NCBI RefSeq assembly: GCF_000239855.1
Contig: NZ_BADT01000058.1
Location: 1-61,885 of the forward strand
Length of the DNA stretch: 61,885 nucleotides
Direction of reading: 5' to 3'
DNA from: Pseudoalteromonas sp. BSi20652
Lineage (GTDB): Bacteria; Pseudomonadota; Gammaproteobacteria; Enterobacterales; Alteromonadaceae
A model generated the notes under the pieces. The model was not told the origin of the DNA and did not search any database. It saw only the letters and a program-made list of their open reading frames with translations. Of the stretch, positions 16,882 through 27,315 are shown piece after piece. The position numbers and the translations under genes are program-made. Every line of letters starts with the position of its first letter. The stretch's first letter is position 1.

Positions 16882-18744
16882 TTGCTAAATAAGTGTATTG
16901 TATCGTCTATCGTTTTTTTATCTGGGTGCTTAATGCCATTACAATCCTCATTTGCCAAACCAACGCTTACCCTTGAACAACAACTTGGGCAAAAGCTAAT
17001 ACTCGACTTTCGTTATTTTTGTCATCAAGGAGTAAGCAAAAAATGCAGAACCCCAATGACCGAGTTACCAAATGAGTTGAGCGCCGCTATTGCTAAATAC
17101 GATATAGGTGGGGTTATTTTATTTTCTGAAAACACTCAATCTATAGAGCAAACAATTACGCTTAATAGCCAATTGCAAACAGCTGCAAGTAAGTCCAGTA
17201 GTAAGCTGCCGCTATTTATATCAATAGATCAAGAAGGCGGACGTGTAGCACGTTTGCCTCGCGATGTTGCCACCTCATTTACTGGTAATATGTCTATTGG
17301 CGCAACCTATGAAAAACACGGAACTAACTTTGCAATCAAAACGGCAACAGTTATTGCCAAAGAACTAAGATCGCTCGGTATTAATGTTAATTACGCTCCC
17401 ACCGTTGATGTAAACATGAATCCGGACAACCCCGTGATAAACGTGAGATCGTTTGGTGAAAACCCGGCTTTAGTTTCTAAGTTAGGTGCGGCACAGGTTG
17501 CGGGGTTTGAGAACAACAGCGTTATTACCTCGTTAAAGCATTTTCCTGGTCACGGCGATACAAACGTAGATAGCCATACGGGTTTGCCTAAAGTTACTCA
17601 TTCAAAAGAGGTTATTTACGAGCAAGATTTAGCACCGTTTAAACACATTATCGCCAAACAAAACCCTGGTATGATCATGACAGCGCATATTCAATATCCC
17701 GCACTCGATAGCACAACGTTTGTAAGTGTTAATGGTAAAACCATGATAAAGCCAGCAACAATGTCGCGTGCAATCATTACTGATATTTTACGTGGTGAGC
17801 TTAATTACCAAGGTGTTGTAGTAACTGATGCACTGGATATGGCTGGCATTAGTCATTTTTTCACACCAACTCAAGCGGTAATAAATACATTTGCAGCAGG
17901 GGCTGATATTGCCTTAATGCCCATTGAAATTAGAACACCGGATGATTTAAACAAGCTCGATGACCTCATTAAAGAGCTTGTTGCAGCGGTTAAATCAAAC
18001 CAACTTGATGAGCAAGAAATAGCACAATCGGCGATGCGTATAATTACGCTTAAAAATAAATTTAGATTAAGCACTAATTTTGACCCTATTACCGCGCTCA
18101 TAAATGCAAAGCAAACAATTGGCAGTGAAGCACATCGTGAAATAGAAGCGCAGCTTGCTGTAGAGGCAATAACGCAGGTTAAAAATAATAACAGTACTTT
18201 GCCGCTTAATTTAAAAGCAGAAAGTAATGTTCATATTATTATGCCCGACACGCGTAAATGTATGGCAATGCAGCAAGCGATTGAAGCTATCAGCCAGCAA
18301 AAAATTAACTATAGCTGTAGTAGCCTACAAGGGTTCGACCCTGCACTCGCAAAAGCACAAATACAGGCTGCAGATTTAGTTGTAGCAGGCAATGCAACAC
18401 CTAATCAAAGTGCGGTCGAAATTGGCGGTATGGATGATTTAAAAGACGATTCAAATTTTGCACTTAATAACGCAGAGCAACCAAAAGCACTTGAGTCATT
18501 ATTAAATATGGCAAAAGAGGAAAATAAAAGCACTGTGTTTATTAGCCTAAGAGCACCGTATGATATTGCTAAATTTGGTCAGTATGCAGATGCCGTACTT
18601 GCATCCTATGCATATAATATTGATGTAGATAAAAACGATATTGTATCTGGACCTGCTTTTACTGCACTTGCAAAAGTGTTACTAGGAGAAGCGCCGGCTA
18701 ATGGCGTATTGCCTGTTACTATAAAACCGCAAAAGGCGCACTAA
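16882..18744 (+). CDS. Glycoside hydrolase family 3 lipoprotein (NagZ-like beta-N-acetylhexosaminidase)
   Basis: A secreted GH3 enzyme with an N-terminal lipoprotein signal ending in the lipobox LSGC. The catalytic barrel shows ISIDQEGGRVARLP, the Asp-His motif KHFPGHGDTNVDSHTGLP and the nucleophile segment VVTDALDMAGI, as in bacterial beta-N-acetylglucosaminidases. A C-terminal second domain runs from about residue 400. I favour TTG at 16882 because GGAG (16872-16875) is placed correctly before it and a Lys then follows in the signal n-region; ATG at 16870 is the alternative and lacks a ribosome site. The next gene (pxpA) starts one base after the stop, so the two are cotranscribed. Confidence 0.88.
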   Translation: MLNKCIVSSIVFLSGCLMPLQSSFAKPTLTLEQQLGQKLILDFRYFCHQGVSKKCRTPMTELPNELSAAIAKYDIGGVILFSENTQSIEQTITLNSQLQTAASKSSSKLPLFISIDQEGGRVARLPRDVATSFTGNMSIGATYEKHGTNFAIKTATVIAKELRSLGINVNYAPTVDVNMNPDNPVINVRSFGENPALVSKLGAAQVAGFENNSVITSLKHFPGHGDTNVDSHTGLPKVTHSKEVIYEQDLAPFKHIIAKQNPGMIMTAHIQYPALDSTTFVSVNGKTMIKPATMSRAIITDILRGELNYQGVVVTDALDMAGISHFFTPTQAVINTFAAGADIALMPIEIRTPDDLNKLDDLIKELVAAVKSNQLDEQEIAQSAMRIITLKNKFRLSTNFDPITALINAKQTIGSEAHREIEAQLAVEAITQVKNNNSTLPLNLKAESNVHIIMPDTRKCMAMQQAIEAISQQKINYSCSSLQGFDPALAKAQIQAADLVVAGNATPNQSAVEIGGMDDLKDDSNFALNNAEQPKALESLLNMAKEENKSTVFISLRAPYDIAKFGQYADAVLASYAYNIDVDKNDIVSGPAFTALAKVLLGEAPANGVLPVTIKPQKAH

Positions 18745-18745
18745 T

Positions 18746-19480
18746 ATGAAACTCAATTGTGATTTAGGCGAAAGCTTTGGCGCGTGGAAAATGGGGCTAG
18801 ACGATGATGTTATGCCGCATATAGATATGGCTAACATTGCGTGTGGGTTTCATGCAGGTGACGCCGACGTAATGGCAAACACTCTTGTACTTGCCAAGCA
18901 ACATAACGTACAAATTGGTGCTCACCCAAGCTACCCAGATAAGCAGGGCTTTGGCAGGCGCTCAATGGTACTTAGCGAAAAAGAGCTTACAAATTGCCTG
19001 CATTATCAAATAGCCGCAATTGAGGGCATGGCAAAAGTACAAGGTTTAACACTTAGCTATGTAAAACCCCATGGCGCACTTTATAACGACATGATGGCTG
19101 ATGAGCAAATATTACAAACGGTTATAAGCGCTGTTGCTAACTACCCAAGTAATTTGAAATTAATGGTGTTAGCGACTAAAAATGCCAATAAGCACATTCA
19201 AATAGCTAAAAACTCAGGAGTTGAGCTAATACTCGAGGCATTTGCCGACAGACAGTACAACGACGACGGGCATTTAGTGTCACGAACACTTGAGGGTAGC
19301 GTTCACAACAAAGCTGTATTACTAAAACAAGTAACTCAGCTTTTATCCGATGGTAGCGTGACAACACGAACTGGAAAAAAACTAACGCTCAACGCCCATA
19401 GCTTATGCGTACATGGCGACAACGCTGATGGCATAGCACTTATAAAAGATATTAAAGCCCTGTGTAACTCAGCTAACTAA
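18746..19480 (+). CDS. pxpA: 5-oxoprolinase subunit A (LamB/YcsF family)
   Basis: The catalytic-partner subunit of the PxpABC ATP-dependent 5-oxoprolinase, which opens pyroglutamate to glutamate. The 244-residue length is usual. Diagnostic segments are MKLNCDLGESFG at the N-terminus, NIACGFHAGD near 31-40, QIGAHPSYPD near 57-66 and VKPHGALYNDM near 107-117. It follows the GH3 gene after one base, and the pxpB/pxpC genes that normally accompany it are not in this window. They may be elsewhere in the genome, or this paralogue may work differently. Confidence 0.92.
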   Translation: MKLNCDLGESFGAWKMGLDDDVMPHIDMANIACGFHAGDADVMANTLVLAKQHNVQIGAHPSYPDKQGFGRRSMVLSEKELTNCLHYQIAAIEGMAKVQGLTLSYVKPHGALYNDMMADEQILQTVISAVANYPSNLKLMVLATKNANKHIQIAKNSGVELILEAFADRQYNDDGHLVSRTLEGSVHNKAVLLKQVTQLLSDGSVTTRTGKKLTLNAHSLCVHGDNADGIALIKDIKALCNSAN

Positions 19481-19503
19481 ACTTTTACACAACCACAAAT
19501 AGA

Positions 19504-19526
19504 AGCTGTAAACCCCCTTTACAGCT
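19504..19526. repeat. TGTAAA-CCCCC-TTTACA palindrome, copy 1
   Basis: AGCTGTAAA-CCCCC-TTTACAGCT, a perfect 9-base inverted repeat with a 5-base core, between pxpA and the S9 peptidase gene. The same motif recurs at 21713, 31372, 32993, 40354 and 42796, with a longer-spaced variant at 22006. It could act as a terminator-like hairpin here, but it has no T tail. Confidence 0.6.
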
Positions 19527-19633
19527 TTAACTCATAGAGTTAAATAAGAGCTTCATCGCATCCTACTGTTAATTTAATAATCCCTAACATATAACTACTT
19601 AGCAAATTAAAAAAAGTAACAACAGGGATAAAA

Positions 19634-21652
19634 ATGAAAAAGCTTTTAACACTTAGCCTCATTTTAGGCTGTAGCAATTTAGCCTACGCTGAAACAAATA
19701 CACTACAACTGCAAGACGTGTTTAATTTAGAATATGCTAATCAAATAGATATAACCGAAGACGGTAAAACTGTATATTTTGTGCGTAACCGCATGGATAT
19801 AAAAACAGATCGCAAAGTTGGTAATATTTGGTCTGTTGATTACAAAACCAAACAAATGCAGCCATTAACCTCTGGCGTGCATATGGATTATTCGCCAGTA
19901 CTCTCTCCTGATGGTCAACGCCTTGCGTTTATATCAACCCGCGATGGCAGCAGCCAAATATATATTAAATGGCTTAAAACAGGTGCTATGGCAAAAATTA
20001 GTAACTTAACGAGTAGTCCTCGTGCGATTACATGGAACCCTGATTCTAACCAATTAATATTTAGCATGTTTGTTCCAAGCGCAACTTCAGCGCCAGTGAG
20101 CTTACCGGGAAAACCAAAAGGAGCAACATGGGCCGAGCCTGCTAAATTTATTGATGATGTTTACTACCGTTCAGATGGTGGCGGTTACACACAAAAAGGT
20201 TTTAGCCAATTATTCACGATTGATGCTAACGGTGGTAATGCCAAACAACTCACTCATGATGAGTTTGATAACGCGGGCGATGTAAGTTTTAGTAACGATG
20301 GTAAGTTGCTTTATTTTTCAGCAAACAGGCACAAAGATAATCAGCTAAAACCTACTAATAGTGAAATCTATCAACTCGACTTAGCTTCGCAAAATATAAC
20401 CGAAGTTACTGACCGAAATGGTCCTGACGAGCAGCCTAAAATCTCTCCCGATGGTCGCTACTTAGCTTACACAGGTTACGATGATAAACGCACTAACTAC
20501 GAAAACACTCAGCTTTATATTCGTGATTTAAAAACAGGTAACACAACAAGTTTAACGCCTAATTTTGACCGCAGCGTAGGTCAAATAAAATGGAGTGCCA
20601 ATTCAAAAGGCGTGTACTTTAGCTATTCAGATCAAGGCCAAACCGCCCTTGCGTATCAACCACGCAGCGGCAAGCGTAAAATAATAACAACCCAAATTGG
20701 CAGTGTTGCCTTTGGTCGCCCTTATTCTGGTGGCGACTTTGATATAAGTAAAGATGGCGAAATAGCCTTTACCCTTGCCGATACTCAGCGCCCTGCCGAT
20801 ATCGCAATAATTAAAGGCGGTAAAGCGCAGCGCTTAACATCACTCAATCAAGACGCTCTCGGTAATAAGCAGTTGGCTAAAGTGGAAGAAATTTGGATTA
20901 AATCAAGCCATGATGAGCTACCTATTCAGGGATGGATTGCCTATCCGCCAGAGTTTGACAGTAGTAAAAAATATCCGCTAATACTAGAAATACACGGCGG
21001 CCCTGTAGCTAATTACGGTCCACATTTTAGTGCTGAAATTCAACTCTTTGCAGCCAAAGGCAATGTTGTTTTATACATGAACCCACGTGGTAGTGATTCA
21101 TACGGTAAAGAGTTTGCACAAACTATTCATCACAATTACCCAAGTAACGATTTTGATGACTTAATGACGGGCGTTGATGCGCTAATAGGTAAAGGCTTTA
21201 TTGACGAGTCTAAATTGTTTGTAACCGGTGGCTCTGGCGGCGGCGTACTAACAGCTTGGATTGTAGGTCATACAGATCGCTTTGCTGCGGCTGTAGTTGC
21301 CAAACCGGTTATTAATTGGATCAGTTTTGTACTAACTGCCGACTTTTATCCGTTTTTTGCTGATTACTGGTTTCCGGGTAAACCGTGGGATCACATTGAG
21401 CATTACATGAAACGCTCACCAATTAGTTATGTTGGTAATGTTAAAACGCCAACAATGCTTCTTACTGGTGAATCTGACTTTCGAACACCCATTTCAGAAA
21501 CTGAGCAATTTTATCAAGCACTAAAACTGCAAGGTGTTGATACCGCAATGGTCCGAATCCCTAATGCGTCACATGGTATAACAACTCGTCCATCTAACTT
21601 GATGACAAAAGTTGCCTATATTCAGTGGTGGTTTGATAAATACACTAAGTAA
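19634..21652 (+). CDS. Prolyl-oligopeptidase-like S9 serine peptidase, secreted
   Basis: A 672-residue exported peptidase: signal peptide ending near residue 19 (LAYA-ET), then a beta-propeller built of WD40/TolB-like repeats (for example YSPVLSPDGQRLAFIS, QPKISPDGRYLAYTGYD), then an alpha/beta-hydrolase domain from about residue 410. The catalytic triad can be placed as Ser near 534 in GGSGGG, Asp near 615 in GESDFRTP and His near 647 in NASHGI. HGGP near 460 forms the oxyanion region. Family members cleave short peptides after proline or act as dipeptidyl/acyl-aminoacyl peptidases. It has its own promoter region and terminator. Confidence 0.92.
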   Translation: MKKLLTLSLILGCSNLAYAETNTLQLQDVFNLEYANQIDITEDGKTVYFVRNRMDIKTDRKVGNIWSVDYKTKQMQPLTSGVHMDYSPVLSPDGQRLAFISTRDGSSQIYIKWLKTGAMAKISNLTSSPRAITWNPDSNQLIFSMFVPSATSAPVSLPGKPKGATWAEPAKFIDDVYYRSDGGGYTQKGFSQLFTIDANGGNAKQLTHDEFDNAGDVSFSNDGKLLYFSANRHKDNQLKPTNSEIYQLDLASQNITEVTDRNGPDEQPKISPDGRYLAYTGYDDKRTNYENTQLYIRDLKTGNTTSLTPNFDRSVGQIKWSANSKGVYFSYSDQGQTALAYQPRSGKRKIITTQIGSVAFGRPYSGGDFDISKDGEIAFTLADTQRPADIAIIKGGKAQRLTSLNQDALGNKQLAKVEEIWIKSSHDELPIQGWIAYPPEFDSSKKYPLILEIHGGPVANYGPHFSAEIQLFAAKGNVVLYMNPRGSDSYGKEFAQTIHHNYPSNDFDDLMTGVDALIGKGFIDESKLFVTGGSGGGVLTAWIVGHTDRFAAAVVAKPVINWISFVLTADFYPFFADYWFPGKPWDHIEHYMKRSPISYVGNVKTPTMLLTGESDFRTPISETEQFYQALKLQGVDTAMVRIPNASHGITTRPSNLMTKVAYIQWWFDKYTK

Positions 21653-21678
21653 CATACAACATATTAGATTAAATATAA

Positions 21679-21703
21679 GTCACTTTTTAGTGGCTTTTTT
21701 TTG
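21679..21703 (+). terminator. Terminator of the S9 peptidase gene
   Basis: AGTCAC, loop TTTTT A, GTGGCT, then a run of T. One G-T pair is needed in the stem. It lies about 27 bases past the stop codon. Confidence 0.7.
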
Positions 21704-21712
21704 GTCATAAAA

Positions 21713-21731
21713 CTGTAAAGGGGGTTTACAG
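21713..21731. repeat. TGTAAA-GGGGG-TTTACA palindrome, copy 2
   Basis: CTGTAAA-GGGGG-TTTACAG, identical in arms to the copy at 19504 but in the opposite orientation of its core. It directly follows the S9 terminator. Confidence 0.6.
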
Positions 21732-21792
21732 TTTCATTATATAAATTAATTTAAATAAGTATGGGCTTAAATAGTAGATTTGAAAAGTAGTT

Positions 21793-22121
21793 GAGTTGGT
21801 AAAATTTCGGTTTATAGCATTTTATAAGTATTGAGTTAGTAAAAAATCGGTTTGAGCCACTGTTTATGGTCTTTCAGTTAGTAAAATATTGTTTTATAGG
21901 AGAGTCAAGTTAGTAAAAAAACGGTTTATTATCTAATTACTTTACCGTCAAAAACTTAAAATCAGTGACTTATCGTTAGTTTTTTGACTAAAACCCCTAA
22001 TTTACACTGTAAACGGAGCCAAAAAGGGCCTTTACAGTTAGGTTGGTTAAACTCTGATCCCTAATTTCTATATGCTAGTTAAATAGTGATCCGTAACTTA
22101 AAAGTTAGTTAAAATCTGATC
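21793..22121 (+). repeat. Cluster of about seven degenerate AGTTAGTAAAA-type sites
   Basis: Degenerate copies of AGTTRGTAAAANTCGGTTTAT lie at 21793, 21833, 21875 and 21907, spaced 32-42 bases apart. Variants of GTTGGTTAAACTCTGATCC follow at 22041, 22075 and 22102. Related sites occur in both orientations at 40562-42041. The gap between the S9 gene and aceA (21653-22206) contains no gene that I can recognise. The sites look like protein-binding sites or remnants of a repeat family. Spacing is irregular and the units vary, so this is not a CRISPR array. Confidence 0.5.
22006..22038. repeat. Long-spaced TGTAAA/TTTACA inverted repeat
   Basis: ACTGTAAA (22006-22013) and TTTACAGT (22031-22038) enclose CGGAGCC-AAAAA-GGGCC, which can partly extend the stem. 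It is a variant of the palindrome family seen at 19504 and 21713. Confidence 0.45.
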
Positions 22122-22161
22122 TGTAGTTATAACTTAATACTTTCACATTGTTCACATCAAT

Positions 22162-22184
22162 AAAAAAGGGCCTTTCGGCCCTTG
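22162..22184 (-). terminator. Terminator of aceA
   Basis: AAGGGCC, loop TTTC, GGCCCTT. On the minus strand the hairpin is followed by six T. It lies just past the aceA stop. Confidence 0.85.
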
Positions 22185-22206
22185 CGTAACTCTATCTAGT
22201 TAGGAA

Positions 22207-23808
22207 TTAAAATTGGTTCATGGTGTTATCTTCACCACCGGCTTTTAACGCGTTATCACCAGAGAAATATTCCTTGTGCGTATCGCCCATGTTAGAACCC
22301 GCTAAATCCTGGTGCTTAACAGAAGCTTGTTCTCGACGAATTTCTTGGCGCTGCACATCACGTACATAAGCCAACATCCCCATATCCCCAAAGTAACCTT
22401 CTGATAAAATATCAGTGCTTAGCGCAGCTGTATGGTATGTAGGCAAAGTAATTAAGTGGTGGAAAATACCTGCTTCACGTGCGCCATCACGCTGAAAGTT
22501 TTGCACGAGTAAATCGGCTGCTTGCGCAAGTTCTGTTGCATCCATCTCTGGTGCCATAAAACCTTTATTATCGCCAAGGCTTGGGTAAGCACTAAGGTCA
22601 CGACCTGCTTCTTCCCACTCTTGATACACTTGCTCACGAAATTTAAGCGTCCAGTTAAACGAAGGCGAGTTGTTGTATACCAGTTTTGCATTTGGTACGT
22701 GTTCTTTTACACGATTTACCAGTTCTGCAATTTGTTTAACATGAGGTTTTTCTGTTTCAATCCACAGTAAATCAGCGCCCGACTGCAAGCTCGTAATACA
22801 ATCTAATACTACGCGGTCTTTTTCAGTGCCTTCGCGGAATTGGAATAAACCGTTATCTAGGCGAGTTGGTTTACATAACTGGCCATTAATTTTCATTGCC
22901 GTATCGCCTTCGTTTAAGTCATCAACACCGTTAATTGGGGTGGTTTCTAAAAATGCATTGTATTGGCTTGCTAAGTCACCAGGTGTTTGCGACACAGGTA
23001 CTTTTTGAGTAAGGCTGGCACCTAATGAATCTGTACGTGCCACAATGATACCGTTATCAATACCGAGCTCTAAAAAGGCGTAACGTACCGCGTTAATTTT
23101 TGCTAAAAAGTCTTCGTGTGGAACGGTAACCTTACCCGCTTGGTGGCCACATTGTTTTGCATCAGATACTTGGTTTTCTATTTGAATGGCACACGCACCG
23201 GCTTCAATCATTTTTTTAGCCAGTAGGTAAGTTGCTTCTTCGTTACCAAAACCTGCATCAATATCAGCAATAATTGGCACAACATGAGTTTCAAAGTTGT
23301 CAATTTTATCTATAACGGCTTGAACATCACCGCCATTCGCTTTTGCTGCATCTAGGTCGTTAAACAAGTGGTCTAGTTCGCGTGCATCAGCTTGCTTTAA
23401 AAACGTGTAAATTTCTTCAATTAGCGCAGGTACCGATGTTTTTTCGTGCATGCTTTGATCTGGCAGCGGACCAAATGCAGAGCGAAGTGCTGCAACCATC
23501 CAGCCACTTAAGTATACGTAACTACGTTTAGTTGTTTTTTGATGGCGCTTAATAGCCATCATCATCTGCTGCGCAGTAAAACCGTGCCAACACCCTAAAG
23601 ATTGCGTGTACAGGCTTGTATCAGCGTCATATGCAGCCATATCTTCACGCATAACATCTGCTGTGTATTGTGCAATTTCAATCCCTGTACGAAAACGATT
23701 TTGTAAACGCATACGGCTTGCATATTCAGGGTTAATTGCGTGCCATGCGCTGCCTTGTGATTGGCAAAGAGTAGAGAGTGTGTCTGTTTCGCGTTGATAT
23801 GTTGTCAT
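22207..23808 (-). CDS. aceA: Isocitrate lyase, long form
   Basis: Cleaves isocitrate to glyoxylate and succinate, the first step of the glyoxylate shunt. At 533 residues it belongs to the longer class found in Pseudomonas-type and marine gammaproteobacteria rather than the E. coli 434-residue form. The active-site signature appears as KQCGH near residue 220 (KKCGH in many relatives). Other segments are YLSGWMVAA, PIIADIDAGFGN with metal-binding Asp, and VYNNSPSFNW. It is divergent from glcB across a 240-base gap. Growth on acetate or fatty acids is the expected role. Confidence 0.96.
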   Translation of the reverse strand: MTTYQRETDTLSTLCQSQGSAWHAINPEYASRMRLQNRFRTGIEIAQYTADVMREDMAAYDADTSLYTQSLGCWHGFTAQQMMMAIKRHQKTTKRSYVYLSGWMVAALRSAFGPLPDQSMHEKTSVPALIEEIYTFLKQADARELDHLFNDLDAAKANGGDVQAVIDKIDNFETHVVPIIADIDAGFGNEEATYLLAKKMIEAGACAIQIENQVSDAKQCGHQAGKVTVPHEDFLAKINAVRYAFLELGIDNGIIVARTDSLGASLTQKVPVSQTPGDLASQYNAFLETTPINGVDDLNEGDTAMKINGQLCKPTRLDNGLFQFREGTEKDRVVLDCITSLQSGADLLWIETEKPHVKQIAELVNRVKEHVPNAKLVYNNSPSFNWTLKFREQVYQEWEEAGRDLSAYPSLGDNKGFMAPEMDATELAQAADLLVQNFQRDGAREAGIFHHLITLPTYHTAALSTDILSEGYFGDMGMLAYVRDVQRQEIRREQASVKHQDLAGSNMGDTHKEYFSGDNALKAGGEDNTMNQF

Positions 23809-24048
23809 AATAAAATCCTTCGAACGGGTGTGTAAATAATTTTAGTGTTGTGAGAGTGGCTAGGAGTGTGTGCTCCGTATCGCTTGCATAAACATTAGGC
23901 TTATTTTTTAGATTTAGTAAATTTATAGTTGTTATTACGGCTATACATTTTGTGAATGACTAAAATACACTCAACATTGCTTTTTTGCGCTATTGTTGCC
24001 TAACGCACACGTACACAACAACACAGCGACCGTTTAAGGAAGGCAATT

Positions 24049-26229
24049 ATGACCCACACTCTCACACACTCAGGTTTAAGCGTAGATACTCAACTCGCTG
24101 ACTTTGTTAAAAATCAATTACTACCAGGCACTCACTTAAGTGAGCCGCAATTTTGGCAACGCTTTGCACATATCGTTCAAACACTTACCCCTATTAATAA
24201 GGCACTGCTTGAAAAGCGAGAATTGCTTCAACAGCAAATAGATGACTATCATCTCGCTAATAAAGCGTGGGATAGCGCTAAATATCATGCCTTTTTGCAC
24301 GATATTGGCTACTTGGTAAAAGAACCTGCCAGCTTTGAAATCGAAACCCAAAATGTAGAGCCCGAAATAGCTCTTACAGCAGGCCCTCAGTTGGTTGTTC
24401 CGGTAAGCAACGCACGCTTTGCACTTAATGCCGCTAACGCACGTTGGGGCTCGTTATACGACGCCTTATACGGTACAGATGTGTTAAGCGAAGATGACGG
24501 AGCTGAAAGAGGCAATACCTACAATTCAGTGCGTGGTTTTAAGGTAATGGCCTACGCTCGCCAGTTTTTAGATAAGGCATTGCCGCTGACTAATGGCTCG
24601 CATATAGAAAGCACTAATTACTCAGTGGTTGATGGTGCATTATCAATCACTTTACGTGACAGCTCTCAAACCACATTAGCTAACCCATCTCAGCTTATTG
24701 GCTATCAAGGTGAAGCACAGAACCCAACTGTCGTGTTATTAAAAAATAACGACTTACATATAGAACTACACATTGATCATCACCACCTTATTGGCCAAGC
24801 AGATAAAGCAGGCTTAAAAGATGTGGTGCTAGAGGCTGCTCTTACCACCATTATGGATTGCGAAGATTCAGTAGCTGCGGTAGATGCAGAGGATAAAGTA
24901 CAAGTTTATAAAAATTGGCTTGGTTTGATGCAAGGTAACTTAGTTGAATCGTTTAAAAAAGGCGATAAAACCATAGAACGAACGCTACAAAGTGATAAAA
25001 CTTATACTGCACTCAATGGTGAGGCTATTACTTTAAAAGGCCGAAGCATGATGTTTGTAAGAAACGTTGGCCATTTAATGACGAATCCCGCTATTACCGA
25101 TGTGAACAATCAACCGGTATTTGAAGGCATTATGGACGCTATGTTTACAGCTACTGCAGCCCTGCATGACCTAAATAAAAAAACAGGTATAAAAAACACC
25201 AGTGCGCACAGTATTAATATAGTAAAACCAAAAATGCATGGCCCTGAAGAGGTTGCGTTTACTAATACTTTATTCAGCTTAGTAGAGGAAGCGCTAAGCT
25301 TGCCTAAAAACACCCTTAAAATGGGCATTATGGACGAAGAACGCCGTACATCGGTAAACCTAAAAGCGTGTATTCATGCTGCTAAAGAACGTGTTGTGTT
25401 TATAAATACCGGTTTTTTAGACAGAACAGGCGATGAGATTCATACCTCAATGCAAGCAGGTATTGTACTGCCAAAAGCACAGATTAAGCAGCAACCATGG
25501 ATACAAGCATACGAAGATCGTAACGTGGATATTGGTCTTGCCTGTGGTTTAAGCCATAAAGCACAAATAGGGAAAGGTATGTGGCCAATGCCAGATCAAA
25601 TGGCATTAATGATGGAGCAAAAAATAGCGCACCCTAAATCGGGGGCAAATACAGCATGGGTGCCCTCTCCCACTGCCGCCACATTACACGCAATGCATTA
25701 TCATGATGTTAATGTATTTACTGAGCAGCAAAGTATAGCAAAGCGTACTATTGCAAACCTTAGCGACTTACTTACACCGCCATTAATAACTGATGCTAAA
25801 ACGCTATCAAAAGAAGATATTCAAAGTGAGCTTGAAAATAACGCACAAGGTATTTTAGGTTACGTTGTACGCTGGATAAACCAAGGTGTGGGCTGTTCAA
25901 AAGTTCCTGACATTAACCACATTGGATTAATGGAGGATAGAGCAACGCTGCGTATTTCAAGCCAACATATGGCTAATTGGTTGCTTCATGGTGTTTGTAA
26001 TGAAGCTCAAATTAAATCAACCATGGCTAAAATGGCTAAGGTGGTTGATGGCCAAAACGAACACGACATAGCATACACACCAATGGCAACCGATGAGAAA
26101 ACACTGACGAATAGTATTGCGTATAAAGCGGCACTTGCGCTGGTTTTAGAAGGGGTAACACAACCTAGCGGATATACTGAACCATTATTGCATAATTACC
26201 GTATAGAATATAAGGCACAACATTGTTAA
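24049..26229 (+). CDS. glcB: Malate synthase G
   Basis: Condenses glyoxylate with acetyl-CoA to malate, the second step of the glyoxylate shunt. At 726 residues it is the long G isoform rather than the 530-residue A form. The catalytic barrel includes [18 protein letters not shown] near 265-282, [12 protein letters not shown] near 331-342, [14 protein letters not shown] near 426-439, and [11 protein letters not shown] near 456-466 with the catalytic Asp region downstream. The ribosome site AAGGAAG precedes the start. It is divergent from aceA, so the two genes of the shunt probably share a control region at 23809-24048. Confidence 0.96.
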   Translation: MTHTLTHSGLSVDTQLADFVKNQLLPGTHLSEPQFWQRFAHIVQTLTPINKALLEKRELLQQQIDDYHLANKAWDSAKYHAFLHDIGYLVKEPASFEIETQNVEPEIALTAGPQLVVPVSNARFALNAANARWGSLYDALYGTDVLSEDDGAERGNTYNSVRGFKVMAYARQFLDKALPLTNGSHIESTNYSVVDGALSITLRDSSQTTLANPSQLIGYQGEAQNPTVVLLKNNDLHIELHIDHHHLIGQADKAGLKDVVLEAALTTIMDCEDSVAAVDAEDKVQVYKNWLGLMQGNLVESFKKGDKTIERTLQSDKTYTALNGEAITLKGRSMMFVRNVGHLMTNPAITDVNNQPVFEGIMDAMFTATAALHDLNKKTGIKNTSAHSINIVKPKMHGPEEVAFTNTLFSLVEEALSLPKNTLKMGIMDEERRTSVNLKACIHAAKERVVFINTGFLDRTGDEIHTSMQAGIVLPKAQIKQQPWIQAYEDRNVDIGLACGLSHKAQIGKGMWPMPDQMALMMEQKIAHPKSGANTAWVPSPTAATLHAMHYHDVNVFTEQQSIAKRTIANLSDLLTPPLITDAKTLSKEDIQSELENNAQGILGYVVRWINQGVGCSKVPDINHIGLMEDRATLRISSQHMANWLLHGVCNEAQIKSTMAKMAKVVDGQNEHDIAYTPMATDEKTLTNSIAYKAALALVLEGVTQPSGYTEPLLHNYRIEYKAQHC

Positions 26230-26275
26230 TACACTCCAAATGTTTAACACGTGCCTGAGTCGTTTTTTCGTGTAA

Positions 26276-26300
26276 AACCAGCCTACGGGCTGGTTTTTTA
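26276..26300 (+). terminator. Terminator of glcB
   Basis: AACCAGCC, loop TACG, GGCTGGTT followed by a T tract. A stable stem with a tetraloop, about 47 bases past the glcB stop. Confidence 0.85.
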
Positions 26301-26387
26301 TTGCCAGAGATTAAAAAAGCAGCGCTTGTATAACGTTTTAAAGCTATATAGATAATTAGCATGAATACCTAGCATTTATTCAAACGT

Positions 26388-26424
26388 AAAAAGCGTGTTT
26401 TGCATACACAAAACACGCTTTTTT
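26388..26424 (-). terminator. Terminator of yebC (bidirectional)
   Basis: AAAAAGCGTGTTTTG pairs with CAAAACACGCTTTTT around a 6-base loop; both sides have A/T tracts. It serves the yebC gene on the minus strand and backs up glcB. Confidence 0.85.
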
Positions 26425-26444
26425 AGAGTGTTAACAACTAAAAT

Positions 26445-27170
26445 TTAATTTTTTATAATGGCATTGTGATAAATGTTTTGCACATCGTCACAATCTTCAA
26501 GCATAGTTATAAACTTATCAAAGTTAGCAATAACTTCTTCGTCTTCAATTTCAATATTTACTTGAGGAATAAACGTAATTTCGTCTACTTCAAAGTTAAT
26601 GCCTTCAAATGCGTCTTCAAGGGCTGTTTTTGCTTTAAAGTATTCTGTAGGCGGTGCAAATACCGACACTTTTCCATCCTCAGCTTCAACATCGCTTACA
26701 TCAACATCAGCCATCATTAGCGCTTCTAATACAACCTCGTCGTCATCTCCTGCAAAGCCAAGTACCGCATAATGATCAAACATATGCGCTACACAGCCGG
26801 GTGTGCCAATTTTTGAGTCCGTTTTAGTAAACGGCAAACGAACATCTTTAATAGTACGATTTGGGTTATCGGTTAAACAATCAACAATAACCATGCAGTT
26901 ACCGGGACCGTATCCTTCATATCGTGCAACAGAATAATCTTCCCCTGCTCCACCGGCTGCTTTCTCAATTGCCTTTTCGATAACGTGTGCGGGTACTTGA
27001 TCTTTTTTAGCTTTTTCGATTAGGCGGCGCAATGTTTGATTTACTTCTGGATCGGGTTCGCCATTTTTTGCAGCAACGTAAATCTCTTTACCGTACTTTG
27101 AGTTTACTTTTGTTTTTGCATTAGCCGTTTTTATCATAGAACTTTGACGAACTACAAATGCTCTGCCCAT
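26445..27170 (-). CDS. yebC: YebC/PmpR family protein (TACO1 fold)
   Basis: A cytosolic 241-residue protein of the YebC/TACO1 family. Members bind ribosomes or DNA and are reported as translation factors or transcriptional regulators. Visible segments: [19 protein letters not shown] at the start (the usual GRA-x9 opening), [17 protein letters not shown] near 26-42, [20 protein letters not shown] near 94-113, and acidic C-terminal domains. AGAGG precedes the start. The sequence is the variant sometimes found as a second copy in gammaproteobacteria; which paralogue it is cannot be decided here. Confidence 0.9.
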   Translation of the reverse strand: MGRAFVVRQSSMIKTANAKTKVNSKYGKEIYVAAKNGEPDPEVNQTLRRLIEKAKKDQVPAHVIEKAIEKAAGGAGEDYSVARYEGYGPGNCMVIVDCLTDNPNRTIKDVRLPFTKTDSKIGTPGCVAHMFDHYAVLGFAGDDDEVVLEALMMADVDVSDVEAEDGKVSVFAPPTEYFKAKTALEDAFEGINFEVDEITFIPQVNIEIEDEEVIANFDKFITMLEDCDDVQNIYHNAIIKN

Positions 27171-27315
27171 TTTGTGCCTCTAATGAATACGTTACGTTTT
27201 GCAGTATTTTATCAACTCGCAACGTATAGGGCTAGATCAACAATGGGCAAAATTTAATTAATAAAAACTTTTATAACTACATCCTAATTTCAGAATAAAT
27301 TAAATAACACGCTAT

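Noticed and set aside
21793-22121. CRISPR array
   Set aside because: The units are degenerate, spacing is short and irregular, no unique spacers of constant length and no cas genes are present.
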